From JAZDJP01 sp043803805 (GTDB lineage Bacteria; Planctomycetota; JAZDJP01), in NCBI GenBank assembly GCA_043803805.1, contig JAZDJP010000105.1:1-27296 (forward strand): a stretch of DNA of 27,296 nt. The letters run 5' to 3'. Below the pieces are notes generated by a model that did no database searches, had not been told where the DNA came from, and worked only from the letters and a program-made list of their open reading frames with translations. Below, piece after piece: positions 6,396 to 14,208 of this stretch. The translations under genes and the position numbers were made by a program. Numbering within the stretch: position 1 is the stretch's first letter; each line of letters begins with the position of its first letter.

Positions 6396-7613
6396 TCACC
6401 CCCCCGTCAGCATCTTCTGCAACTGGAATATGGGGAGGAAAACGGCCAGCACGATCCCGCCCACGATGACGCCCATGAGGCCGATCATCAGGGGTTCGAT
6501 GAGGGACGTAAGCCCCTCGACGGTCGCCTGGACCTGCTGGTCGTAGAACTCGGAGATTTTGGAGAGCAACGTCTCGAGGGCCCCCGATTTTTCGCCGACC
6601 GAGATCATGCGGACGACCATCGGCGGGAAGACCTTGCTTTGCCCGAGAGGCTTGGCGAGGTTCTCGCCCTTCCGGACGCTGTCGCGGGCGTGGAGCACCG
6701 CGTCGGAGATGATGACGTTCCCGGCGGTGTTGGCGACGATCTCGAGCGCCCCGAGGATGGGCACGCCGCTCTTGATGAGGGTGCTGAACGTCCGGCTGAA
6801 CCGGGAGAGCGCGACCTTCTGGAAGAGGGGGCCGAAGATGGGAAGGTTCAGGAAGAGCCAGTCGAATTGCCGGCGTCCCTTTTCCGTTTTCCGATAGGCC
6901 ATGGCGGCAATGACAAGTGCGGGCGGGCCGAGGATGACGACATACCAGTACTGTTGCATGAACGTGCTGACGATCAGAAGACCGTTGGTCAGGGGGTTCA
7001 GCTTGATGCCCATTGACGTGAAGATGTCCTTGAACTTCGGGACGATGCCGATGAGGAGGAAGATGGTGATGGCGAAGACCATGCAGAGGGAGATGACCGG
7101 GTAGGTCATGGCCGACTTGATCTCGCGCTTCAGGGCCGCGGCGGCCTCCTGGTACTCGGCCAGGCGGTTCAGGATCTCGTCGAGCTGGCCGCTCGCCTCG
7201 CCCGCCCGGATCATGTTGACGTAGATGCGGGTGAAAATCTTCGGATGGTGGGAGAGCGCCTCGGAGAAATCGGTTCCGGAACGGATGTCGTTGATGACCT
7301 TCCCGAGGACGGACTTGAAGCCCTTGTCGTCAACCTGTTCCTGCATGATCTCGAGGGCCTCGAGAAGCGGAATGCCGGACACGATCATGGTGGCCAGCTG
7401 CCGGGTGAAGAGGACGATGTCGTCGAGTTTGACGTTGGCCCGGGGTTCGCCGCCCACCCCGAGCATGGCCAGGATTCCGGCCTTCTTCACGGTGACGGGG
7501 GAGAGGCCCTGCCGGCGGAGAAGCGACGCGGCCTCGCGCTCGGTGGCGGCCTCGATTTTCCCGCTGACGCTGGCGCCGCCCGCGGTCCGCGCCTGATAGG
7601 CAAATGTCGCCAT
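6396..7613 (-). CDS. pilC: type IV pilus inner-membrane platform protein PilC (GspF family)
   Basis: PilC is the inner-membrane platform on which the PilB/PilT motors act during pilus assembly. The 405-residue product starts MATFAYQARTAGG, the usual opening, followed by the SLLRRQGLSPVTV segment. Two T2SSF domains are visible: about residues 65-190 (FTRQLATMIVSGIPLLEAL) and 265-390 (FSRTFSTLIKSGVPILGAL). Membrane helices lie near 165-190, 215-235 and at the C-terminus (LMIGLMGVIVGGIVLAVFLPIF). The ATG at 7613 is preferred over one 36 nt upstream because of the family N-terminus and the promoter position. No Shine-Dalgarno precedes it; the promoter predicts a leaderless transcript. No pilB, pilT or pilin genes are in view. 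Confidence 0.95.
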   Translation of the reverse strand: MATFAYQARTAGGASVSGKIEAATEREAASLLRRQGLSPVTVKKAGILAMLGVGGEPRANVKLDDIVLFTRQLATMIVSGIPLLEALEIMQEQVDDKGFKSVLGKVINDIRSGTDFSEALSHHPKIFTRIYVNMIRAGEASGQLDEILNRLAEYQEAAAALKREIKSAMTYPVISLCMVFAITIFLLIGIVPKFKDIFTSMGIKLNPLTNGLLIVSTFMQQYWYVVILGPPALVIAAMAYRKTEKGRRQFDWLFLNLPIFGPLFQKVALSRFSRTFSTLIKSGVPILGALEIVANTAGNVIISDAVLHARDSVRKGENLAKPLGQSKVFPPMVVRMISVGEKSGALETLLSKISEFYDQQVQATVEGLTSLIEPLMIGLMGVIVGGIVLAVFLPIFQLQKMLTGG

Positions 7614-7620
7614 GCAAGAT

Positions 7621-7649
7621 ACTATACCACGGCGGGGGGGAGGCGTCAA
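7621..7649 (-). promoter_or_regulatory. sigma70-type promoter of pilC, predicted leaderless
   Basis: On the minus strand TTGACG (7649-7644), an exact 17-bp spacer, then TATAGT (7626-7621). Counting seven bases on places transcription start at about 7614, one base before the ATG at 7613. Both hexamers match consensus at 5 of 6 positions, which makes this one of the best promoters in the window. Confidence 0.7.
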
Positions 7650-7763
7650 CGGCGGATGATGGGTGTGGATTTGTTTATCGCAAGGGTTTCGGGACGTGGT
7701 GGTGATTGCAGGGTCCTGATGTTGTGCTTCTTTGGCGTCGAAAGAACTTCGGGCGTTGAGCGC

Positions 7764-7791
7764 TTGCCTTTTTCGGGGGGCACGGTACGAT
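7764..7791 (+). promoter_or_regulatory. sigma70-type promoter of the MNT gene, predicted leaderless
   Basis: TTGCCT (7764-7769), a 16-bp spacer, then TACGAT (7786-7791). The predicted start is near 7798, one base before the ATG at 7799. An in-frame ATG at 7790 overlaps the -10 box and so would lie upstream of the transcript start. This favours 7799 as the initiation codon. Confidence 0.55.
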
Positions 7792-7798
7792 GAAAGGG

Positions 7799-8107
7799 AT
7801 GAACTCCCTTCTTGAAATGAACCGCGAAGCCATCGCGCGTCTTTGCGCGCAATATCACGTCATTCGTCTGGAAGTGTTCGGTTCGGCGACCGGCGCGGAT
7901 TTTGATGCCGATCACAGCGACGTGGATTTTCTGGTCCGGTTTTCGCCTTGCTCTCCTTCGGAGCATTATGAAAGATATTTCGGTATGCTGGAATCCCTGC
8001 GCAGCCTTTTTCAGAGGGAAATTGACCTTGTCGAGGCGGACGCCTTGAAGAATCCGTATCTCATGCGAAGGATTGATGAGTCACGGGATCTCATCTATGC
8101 CGCATGA
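7799..8107 (+). CDS. MNT-type minimal nucleotidyltransferase (MntA-like)
   Basis: This 102-residue protein belongs to the DNA polymerase beta-fold minimal nucleotidyltransferases. It has the GS motif (Gly28-Ser29 in VFGSATG) and the paired aspartates Asp41 and Asp43 (SDVDFLV). A third acidic position is at Asp76 (EIDLVEA). MNT proteins usually act as antitoxins to HEPN ribonucleases; some AMPylate the partner. The catalytic residues are all present, so the enzyme should be active. No HEPN gene follows: the next 60 bp hold only tiny reading frames. The gene is therefore an orphan, or its partner is elsewhere or lost. The start at 7799 is chosen from the promoter position; ATG 7790 would add three residues. 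Confidence 0.85.
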   Translation: MNSLLEMNREAIARLCAQYHVIRLEVFGSATGADFDADHSDVDFLVRFSPCSPSEHYERYFGMLESLRSLFQREIDLVEADALKNPYLMRRIDESRDLIYAA

Positions 8108-8184
8108 TCCTGAAGTTGCCGGCGTTGAAAGCGGATGTTGAATCGCTCTTGAAGCCGAAACGGTTATAAATGGAGGGAGTTGTG

Positions 8185-9057
8185 GTGACTTTCCCGAAGC
8201 GGAACCTGCGCGCGGGGGCGGTGTTGTGTGGAATTGGGATGATGGTGCTGGCGGGATGCGGGAGCCGGGAACCGGTGGCGGGGAACCCGGCGGGGCCGGC
8301 GGGGAAATTGGGCGTGGAGGCGGGCGGCGAGGCGGTGGATTCGACGGATCCGGACCGGAAGTCATTTCGGAATTCCATCGGGATGACGCTTGTCTGGATT
8401 CCGCCGGGGGAATTCATGATGGGAAGCCCGGATAATGAACCGGGACGGGGTGAAGACGAAGGCCCCCAACATAAGGTGAAAATCACGAAGGGGTTTTACA
8501 TGGGGGCGACGGAAGTGACGCAGGCGCAATGGAAGGCGGTGATGGGGGACAACCCGAGTAATTTCAAGGGAGACGACCTGCCGGTGGAACAGGTCAGTTG
8601 GAACGACTGCCAAGTGTTCCTGAAGAAATTCTCGGACAAGGAGGGAAAAACCTATCGCCTGCCGACGGAAGCGGAATGGGAATACGCCTGCCGGGCGGGG
8701 ACAACGACGCGTTTTTGTTTTGGGGATGATGATGGCGGACTGGGGGCGTATGCCTGGTTCTATGGCAACAGCGGCAATCAAACCCATGCCGTGGGAACGA
8801 AGAAGTCGAACGCCTTTGGACTCTACGACATGCACGGAAACGTGTGGGAATGGTGCCAGGATCGGTTCGGGGCGTACCCGTCGGGAGATGTGACGGATCC
8901 CACGGGAGCGACGAGCGGCTCGGATCGTGTCCTGCGGAGCGGTTCCTGGTTCGGCACTCCGGAGTTCTGCCGTTCGGCCTGCCGCGTCAGGGGCGACCCG
9001 GCGATCCGCAGCAACATCTGCGGGTTTCGGGTTGTCGCGGTGTTTGCAGGGCCCTGA
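8185..9057 (+). CDS. FGE-sulfatase-fold (SUMF1-like) lipoprotein
   Basis: A short signal peptide ends in a lipobox (VLAGC, Cys25), so the protein is probably a lipid-anchored exported protein. The rest has the formylglycine-generating-enzyme fold. Its blocks in order are FRNSIGMTLVWIPPGEFMMGS, TEVTQAQWKAVMG, LPTEAEWEYACRAGTTT, LYDMHGNVWEW and a C-terminal GFRVV. By alignment from that C-terminal GFR, the two copper-binding cysteines of true FGE are not at their positions here; the nearby FCRSACR cysteines are shifted. A sulfatase-activating role is therefore unlikely, and a binding or structural role more likely. The GTG at 8185 is chosen because GGAGGGAG lies just upstream; an ATG at 8170 would include that site in the coding sequence. 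The next gene starts 8 bp downstream. Confidence 0.85.
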   Translation: MTFPKRNLRAGAVLCGIGMMVLAGCGSREPVAGNPAGPAGKLGVEAGGEAVDSTDPDRKSFRNSIGMTLVWIPPGEFMMGSPDNEPGRGEDEGPQHKVKITKGFYMGATEVTQAQWKAVMGDNPSNFKGDDLPVEQVSWNDCQVFLKKFSDKEGKTYRLPTEAEWEYACRAGTTTRFCFGDDDGGLGAYAWFYGNSGNQTHAVGTKKSNAFGLYDMHGNVWEWCQDRFGAYPSGDVTDPTGATSGSDRVLRSGSWFGTPEFCRSACRVRGDPAIRSNICGFRVVAVFAGP

Positions 9058-9064
9058 TTACACG

Positions 9065-10087
9065 ATGCCCTTTTACGCTTTTACACGTCTGCTCATCCTT
9101 GCCGCCGCGCTGGCGGTTGCCGCGTCTCCCGGACCGGGGGGGGGCGTTGCGGAGGATGTCCGGACATTGTCCTTCGGGGCGGAATCGGCGGTGCGGGAGG
9201 CGCAGGAGCGTCTGGCCGCCGGAGGCCCGGAGGCGCGGGAGGCCCTGGGCGCGGCCCTTCCACGGATGAATGCGGCGGCGCGCGCGCGGAGCCTCATGGT
9301 TCTCGAACGCGCCGGGGACGTGGACGCCGCGGAGTGGATTCTTCCGCTTCTCGATGACTCCGACGCGCGCGTCCGCTGGCGGGCGAACCGCGCCCTCGAG
9401 GCGCTCACCGGGCTTTCCGTGAACGCGGCCGCCTTCGATTTCGATGCCTCCGTTCCCTCTGGAGTCCGCCGGGATGCCGCCGAGGGTTGGCGGCGGTGGT
9501 GGGGACGGCGGCAGGCGGCGCAGGCGCGGGAGAAGGCGGATGCCGGGTTGCGGGAAAAGGACGTCCCGCCGGCGGAGAAGGCGTTGGAAGACGCGGGCGC
9601 CGGGACGGTCCGCCGCTGGATCGCGGAGATCGAACGGCGCGCCATCGTCCCGGGCGCGAGGATGGAAGGCGGCGGATCGCCCCTCATGGAGGAGGATATT
9701 CTCCTTGATCCCGCCGCGGTTGAAATTCTGAAACTCGGGCCCGCGGCGGTTCCGGAACTGGTGAAACTTCTTCCCCGGCCGCTCGGCGACATCCGGGAAA
9801 ACGCCCTGGAGGGGATGCCCGGGGCCGGCGGTGACGAAACGCGGCCTCCGGAGGCGGGTCTGCGTCGGGAACGGCCCACCGGCGTGCGGGAGCCGGTTCT
9901 CGGGACGATCCCGGATCTTGAGAATCTCCGCCGGGACATCCGGGGCGTGGCGCGCCCGGACGACACGCTGCCCGGCGCCGCGGCGGCGATTCTGGAGGCG
10001 ATCACCGGCGAGAAATTCGGGCTGGACCGGGCGAAGTGGGAGGCCTGGATGACGTCCCGGCCGCGGACCGAAAAGGAAAAACCATGA
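9065..10087 (+). CDS. exported HEAT-like repeat protein of unknown function
   Basis: The 340-residue product has a clear signal peptide (MPFYAFTRLLILAAALAVAA, cleavage near residue 20-25). A helical body follows with at least one HEAT-type unit, AAEWILPLLDDSDARVRWRANRALEALTG, at about residues 85-115. Another candidate is AAVPELVKLLPRPLGDIRENALEGM near 230-255. The middle is rich in charged residues and Trp-Trp (EGWRRWWGRR). HEAT units mediate protein-protein contact, so this is probably an exported scaffold or inhibitor-like protein; no enzyme motif is visible. It sits 7 bp after the FGE-fold lipoprotein gene and overlaps the following GH1 gene by 4 bp (ATGA), so it belongs to this operon. 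The ATG at 9065 is the first codon giving a signal peptide. Confidence 0.7.
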   Translation: MPFYAFTRLLILAAALAVAASPGPGGGVAEDVRTLSFGAESAVREAQERLAAGGPEAREALGAALPRMNAAARARSLMVLERAGDVDAAEWILPLLDDSDARVRWRANRALEALTGLSVNAAAFDFDASVPSGVRRDAAEGWRRWWGRRQAAQAREKADAGLREKDVPPAEKALEDAGAGTVRRWIAEIERRAIVPGARMEGGGSPLMEEDILLDPAAVEILKLGPAAVPELVKLLPRPLGDIRENALEGMPGAGGDETRPPEAGLRRERPTGVREPVLGTIPDLENLRRDIRGVARPDDTLPGAAAAILEAITGEKFGLDRAKWEAWMTSRPRTEKEKP

Positions 10088-11454
10088 CGCACGCGGAATT
10101 TCCGAAGGATTTCATCTGGGGCGCGGCCACCGCGGCCTACCAGGTGGAGGGCGCCGTTGCCGGGGACGGCCGCGGCCCCTCGGTGTGGGACATGCTTTGC
10201 CGGAAGCCGGGCGCCGTCTGGCGGGGGGAAACCGGCGACGAGGCCTGCGATCATTACCACCGGTGGCGGGAGGACGTGGGGCTGATGCGGGACATGGGGC
10301 TCCGGGCCTACCGGTTCTCCATCGCCTGGCCGCGGGTGCTCCCGGCGGGGACGGGGAAGGTCAACCGGAAGGGGCTGGCCTTCTACGACCGTCTCGTGGA
10401 CGCGCTTCTCGATGCCGGCATCGAACCCTGGGTGACGCTCTTTCACTGGGATTTTCCCCTCGCGCTCTACCATCGGGGCGGGTGGCTCAATCCCGAAAGC
10501 CCCCGCTGGTTCGCCGATTACACGCGGGTGGTCGTTGACGCCCTTTCCGACCGGGTGGGACGGTGGATAACCCACAATGAGCCCCAGTGCTTCATCAGCC
10601 TGGGGCTGGAGGACGGCCGCCACGCCCCCGCCGACCGGCTCGCGCGGGCCGAGTATCTCCAGGCGGGGCATCACGCGCTGATGGCGCACGGGGAGGCGGT
10701 GCGGGTTATTCGATCCCGGGCGCGCCGCAAGCCGCTCGTCGGAATGGCGCCCTGCGGAACCACGAAGATGCCGGCCTCGGGTCGGCCCGCGGATCTCCGG
10801 GCCGCGCGCCGGGCGATGTTTTGCGTCGGGGAACAGGGACTCTGGTCCACCGATTGGTGGATGGATCCGCCGGTCTTCGGGCATTATCCCGAGGACGCCG
10901 TCCGCTTCTTCGGAAAGGACGCTCCGAAAGCCGGCCCGCGGGACATGGACGTCATCCGCCAGCCGATGGATTTTCTCGGTCTGAACATCTACCACGGCCA
11001 GCGGGTGAGGGCCCTGCCCGGCGGGAAGCGCCGGGACGTCACGCACCCGGTCGGCCATCCCATCACCGCGTTCTATTGGCCCGTCGAGCCGGACGCGCTG
11101 TACTGGGGGCCGCGTCTTTATCACGAGCGCTACCGCCTTCCGATCGTCGTCACCGAGAACGGGATGTCCAACGCCGATGTGGTCTCCCTGGACGGGAAGG
11201 TGCACGATCCCCAGAGGATTGATTTCATGGCGCGCTACCTCCAGGCCCTGCGGCGGGCGGTCGCCGGGGGGGTGGACGTCCGCGGCTATTTCCACTGGTC
11301 GTTGATGGACAACTTCGAGTGGGCGGAGGGGTACAAGCAGAGGTTCGGGCTGGTGTTCGTGGATTATCCCACCCGGCGCCGGATCCCGAAGGATTCCGCG
11401 GCGTGGTACGCCCGCGTCATCGCCACGAACGGGGCGTCCCTCGATGATGCGTAA
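10084..11454 (+). CDS. GH1 beta-glycosidase (beta-glucosidase-like)
   Basis: The 456-residue protein has the full set of GH1 motifs. FPKDFIWGAATAAYQVEGA lies at the N-terminus, YRFSIAWPRVLP near residue 80, and LFHWDFPLALY near 120. The acid/base Glu166 is in THNEPQ, the nucleophile Glu358 in VTENG, and the sugar-binding SLMDNFEWAEGY block lies near the end. GH1 enzymes hydrolyse beta-glucosides and beta-galactosides with retention. There is no signal peptide, so it acts in the cytoplasm on imported di- or oligosaccharides. It is coupled by overlap to the exported HEAT-like gene upstream (4 bp) and the membrane protein gene downstream (11 bp). Exact sugar specificity cannot be read from the sequence. 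Confidence 0.95.
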   Translation: MTHAEFPKDFIWGAATAAYQVEGAVAGDGRGPSVWDMLCRKPGAVWRGETGDEACDHYHRWREDVGLMRDMGLRAYRFSIAWPRVLPAGTGKVNRKGLAFYDRLVDALLDAGIEPWVTLFHWDFPLALYHRGGWLNPESPRWFADYTRVVVDALSDRVGRWITHNEPQCFISLGLEDGRHAPADRLARAEYLQAGHHALMAHGEAVRVIRSRARRKPLVGMAPCGTTKMPASGRPADLRAARRAMFCVGEQGLWSTDWWMDPPVFGHYPEDAVRFFGKDAPKAGPRDMDVIRQPMDFLGLNIYHGQRVRALPGGKRRDVTHPVGHPITAFYWPVEPDALYWGPRLYHERYRLPIVVTENGMSNADVVSLDGKVHDPQRIDFMARYLQALRRAVAGGVDVRGYFHWSLMDNFEWAEGYKQRFGLVFVDYPTRRRIPKDSAAWYARVIATNGASLDDA

Positions 11455-12427
11455 GTTCCGGATCCTCCTTCTCGTTCTCGGCGCGGGCGTCGTGGGGTGG
11501 CTGGTCTGGCGGGCGAACCCGGCGGACGTCATTCGGACGCTCGCGGCGCCGGCATGGATGCTACCGCTCGTGGCCGTCCCCTTTCTCGCCACATATTGGC
11601 TGGACACCGCCGGCTGGCGGTACGCATTCCCCGGAAAGCATCCGACGCCTTCCTTCCTGCGGCTCTTCCGTCTGCGTCTGGCGGGCGAGGCGGTAAACTA
11701 CATCACGCCGCTCGCCGGCATCGGGGGGGAGCCCCTCAAGGCCTTCTGGCTCAAGGCGGAAGGCGTTCCCGCGCGGGACGCCGTGACGTCGGTGGTGGTG
11801 AGCCGGACGTTCCTCGCGCTCACCCAGGTCGTCTACATCCTCACGGGGCTGGGCCTGGCGCTCCGGCACGGCACGGCGGGGGGGCGCTTTGTCGTCGGGG
11901 GACTGCTCGTTTCGGCCGCGGTGCTGGCCGGCGTCCTCGGGTTCATCCTCGTCCAGAGGAAGGGGATTTTTCAGGGGATGCTCGGCATCCTGCGATCCCT
12001 TCGGATCCGGGTGCCCTACCTCGAGGCGCGGGAGGCCGCCCTCCGGGAGATTGACGCCACCATCGGGGATTACTACCGGCAGGGCGGGCGGCGGATGGCC
12101 CTGTCGTTGTTATATCATCTGGCCGGATGGTTCACGGAGACTCTGGAGGCATGGCTGATCCTGACGATGATGGGTGTCCCGGCGGGGCTGGATCAGGCCC
12201 TGGGCATCCAGGCCCTTACGTCCATCGCGCGGGCGGCGGCGTTCTTCGTGCCGCTTGGGCTCGGGGCGCAGGAGGGAACGACCTGCGTCGTGTTTGCGGG
12301 ACTCGGCCTCTCCCTGGCCCAGGGGATGGCGTTCAGCGTCCTCCGGCGGGTGCGGGAGGTCGTCTGGATGGGAATCGGGTGGATTCTTCTGCTTCGGGAG
12401 GGAAGCGGGGGCCGTCCCGCCGGATGA
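11444..12427 (+). CDS. flippase-like integral membrane protein (UPF0104 / YbhN, LPG-synthase TM family)
   Basis: The 327-residue protein has about eight hydrophobic segments and the family hallmarks. These are LRLAGEAVNYITPLAGIGGEPLKAFWLK near residues 75-105, VVSRTFLALTQ near 115, and a C-terminal block FFVPLGLGAQEGTTCVVFAGLGLS. Members include the membrane half of lysylphosphatidylglycerol synthase, AglD and hopanoid-associated HpnL-type proteins, and are thought to move lipid-linked substrates. No aminoacyltransferase domain is attached. The start overlaps the GH1 gene by 11 bp, so it is the last gene of that operon. Its link with a cytoplasmic glycosidase is unusual, and its substrate is unknown. 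Confidence 0.82.
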   Translation: MMRKFRILLLVLGAGVVGWLVWRANPADVIRTLAAPAWMLPLVAVPFLATYWLDTAGWRYAFPGKHPTPSFLRLFRLRLAGEAVNYITPLAGIGGEPLKAFWLKAEGVPARDAVTSVVVSRTFLALTQVVYILTGLGLALRHGTAGGRFVVGGLLVSAAVLAGVLGFILVQRKGIFQGMLGILRSLRIRVPYLEAREAALREIDATIGDYYRQGGRRMALSLLYHLAGWFTETLEAWLILTMMGVPAGLDQALGIQALTSIARAAAFFVPLGLGAQEGTTCVVFAGLGLSLAQGMAFSVLRRVREVVWMGIGWILLLREGSGGRPAG

Positions 12428-12432
12428 AATTA

Positions 12433-12453
12433 CGAATTTCGAATGCCGAATCA
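12433..12453. repeat. short heptamer word array CGAAT+2 nt
   Basis: CGAATTT, CGAATGC and CGAATCA follow with an exact 7-bp period, in the 52-bp gap between two convergent genes. It has the same form as the longer word arrays in this window, but only three units. Confidence 0.5.
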
Positions 12454-12479
12454 GGAAGTTGAAGGGTTTCCCGGCGTCG

Positions 12480-13943
12480 TCAGCGGGCGTCACGGCGCCC
12501 GCGCCGCCCGGATTCCCGGGCGATTCCCGACAGGTGACGCAGGGCGAAAATCACGGACTGCGCCCGGCCGTGTCGCTTCTCGCCGAGGCGCATCGGATCC
12601 CCCGGCCGGCGTTCGCGGTTCCAGGCGCGTTCGGCCCGGACGAGAAGCGCCGCGGCGCCGCGGGCGGCCTCCGGGGCGCGGCCGGCGGCGCCGAAGCGCG
12701 CGACAAGCCGCGTGATTTCCGCGGAAAGAAGGATGTCGTCGAACCGGGCCCGGTTGCGGCGGACGCCCCGCCGCGCGGCCCGGAGAAGCGCAAGCGCCTC
12801 CGGGACCCGCGCGGCGATCCCGGCGCACCGCCGGCGGTCCTCCCGGCCGAATGGTTCCTTCCGCGCCGTCCCGAGAAGGACGCGGTCGTGGAGGGCGCCC
12901 TCAAACGCATTGTTATGGAGGAGTTCCAGGGCCCGTCCGGCGCGCCGGCCGTCCGTGAGGTCGTAGTATTCCGCGGCGAACCGGTCGAAAAATCGGGGGT
13001 TCTCCGCTTCCGCCGTGAACAGGTGCGCCGCGAAGGCGAGGCCGGGGTCAATCGCCCCCGGGAGGTACCGCCACGGGCACCAGACGGTGTTGACGAAGCC
13101 GGCCAGCCCCTGCCGGCGGAAGCGTTCGGCGCGCGACGCGGCGTACCGGAGGTTGTCGAGGTTGCCGGCGGATGGGAATATCCGCGTGTGGGAGGAGGAT
13201 GCGGTCGCGGGGCAGAAGACGGTCTCGAACCCGGCCCGGAAGAGCGCCCGGGCCTTCCGCGCCTCGAAATCGGGGTTGTAGTGCCAGTGGAACATCAGGA
13301 CGTCCGGGCGGAAGAATTTCATCATCTCCGGCCACGCCACGACGTGGTCGGCCCACATGGCGGGGCGGCGGTCCAGGCGCCGGATCGCGTCGTGGACCCA
13401 CGCGGCGTGCCGGGCGAAGCGTTCCCCGTCCGGCGTGTCCGCGCCGAATGCCCGCCGGCACCGCGGGCATTTTCCGAAGCGCACCTCGTCGAGCCCGGCG
13501 TGGAGGACCGGGAAGGGGAAGATGTCCGCCGTGTCCCGGAGGAGGTCGTCGAGGATTTTCCGCGTCCCGGGATGGGCCGGGCAGAGGGCGTTGAACCGAT
13601 GGTCGTTCCTTCCGGGTTCCGCGAGCGCCCGGTGGCGCGCGATGCCCGTGATCCGGGCGGAATGGCCCAGGCATTCGATCTCGGGAAGGACGGCGATACC
13701 GTGGCGGGCGGCCTCTGCGACGAGGGCGCGCATGGCTTCGGGAGAGAACGCGCCCGGCGAGGCGATTTCCGGGTGGCTGGGAAACCGGAGGGCGCAGCGC
13801 TGGTCGTCAATCAGGTGAAGGTGGAGGAGATTGTAGCCCCATTCCGCGAGGCGCGGGAGCATCTCATGGTAATAGGCGGGATTCTCGATGACCCTCCCGG
13901 GGTCCAGCATCACCCCGGTCCATTTCGGAAGCGGGTATTTCAC
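12480..13943 (-). CDS. GH20-like beta-N-acetylhexosaminidase-family protein
   Basis: The 487-residue product is a TIM-barrel protein related to GH20. LAEWGYNLLHLHLIDDQ (residues about 35-50) and FSPEAMRALVAEAARHGIAVLPEIECLGH match the early strands. HAGLDEVRFGKCPRCRRAFG holds the Asp-Glu pair that in GH20 assists and protonates. Later MFHWHYNP and NTVWCPW blocks fit the barrel. The CPRC pair after the Asp-Glu motif could bind a metal. There is no signal peptide, so it is probably cytoplasmic and acts on small N-acetylhexosamine-containing saccharides; the substrate is an inference. The GTG at 13943 is chosen because GAGGAG lies 6 nt upstream; longer in-frame extensions have no such site and are Arg-rich. 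It lies 43 bp after the CDGSH gene. Confidence 0.78.
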   Translation of the reverse strand: MKYPLPKWTGVMLDPGRVIENPAYYHEMLPRLAEWGYNLLHLHLIDDQRCALRFPSHPEIASPGAFSPEAMRALVAEAARHGIAVLPEIECLGHSARITGIARHRALAEPGRNDHRFNALCPAHPGTRKILDDLLRDTADIFPFPVLHAGLDEVRFGKCPRCRRAFGADTPDGERFARHAAWVHDAIRRLDRRPAMWADHVVAWPEMMKFFRPDVLMFHWHYNPDFEARKARALFRAGFETVFCPATASSSHTRIFPSAGNLDNLRYAASRAERFRRQGLAGFVNTVWCPWRYLPGAIDPGLAFAAHLFTAEAENPRFFDRFAAEYYDLTDGRRAGRALELLHNNAFEGALHDRVLLGTARKEPFGREDRRRCAGIAARVPEALALLRAARRGVRRNRARFDDILLSAEITRLVARFGAAGRAPEAARGAAALLVRAERAWNRERRPGDPMRLGEKRHGRAQSVIFALRHLSGIARESGRRGRRDAR

Positions 13944-13986
13944 GATTTCTCCTCGGACAGCGGCCGGCGGAAGACGGACGACGCGG

Positions 13987-14193
13987 CTACTTCGCCACGA
14001 CCTCGGATTTGAATCCGCAGGCCTTGTGCGAGCCGTCGCAGAACGGCATGTTCTTCGACTGGCCACAGCGGCAGAGGTAGACCTCGGGTTTCCCGGCGAG
14101 GTTGAAGGGCCTTCCCGCGCCGTCGGTAAGCGTCACGGCGCCGGTGACCTTGAACGGGCCGTTCGTCCGGACCTGGATGGAAACGTCGCTCAT
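13987..14193 (-). CDS. CDGSH-type iron-sulfur protein
   Basis: The small (68-residue) protein carries a complete CDGSH motif. Ligands Cys41, Cys43 and Cys52 and His56 lie in CRCGQSKNMPFCDGSH, which in mitoNEET-like proteins binds a [2Fe-2S] cluster with one histidine ligand. The N-terminal half (VRTNGPFKVTG, GRPFNL) is the usual lead-in of bacterial single-motif members. Role: electron or cluster transfer, partner unknown. AGGAGG lies 5-6 nt before the ATG. The gene is 15 bp downstream of the PspC-like gene and 43 bp upstream of the GH20-like gene, so the three are probably co-transcribed. Confidence 0.93.
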   Translation of the reverse strand: MSDVSIQVRTNGPFKVTGAVTLTDGAGRPFNLAGKPEVYLCRCGQSKNMPFCDGSHKACGFKSEVVAK

Positions 14194-14208
14194 GATATCC
14201 TCCTGGAT

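Noticed and set aside
8104..8169. A 21-codon frame (MILKLPALKADVESLL...) starting at ATGA overlap with the MNT stop
   Set aside because: Its position would suit a coupled partner, but it is too short for a HEPN toxin, has no recognisable motif and ends right before the next gene. Not listed as a gene.
8185..9057. True formylglycine-generating enzyme that activates sulfatases
   Set aside because: Aligned from the C-terminal GFR block, the two catalytic cysteines are not at the FGE positions, and no sulfatase gene is in the window.
9073..11607. An 844-codon minus-strand frame across the HEAT-like and GH1 genes
   Set aside because: The GH1 gene on the plus strand has complete catalytic motifs. 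The antisense product is Pro/Arg/His-rich and resembles no family.
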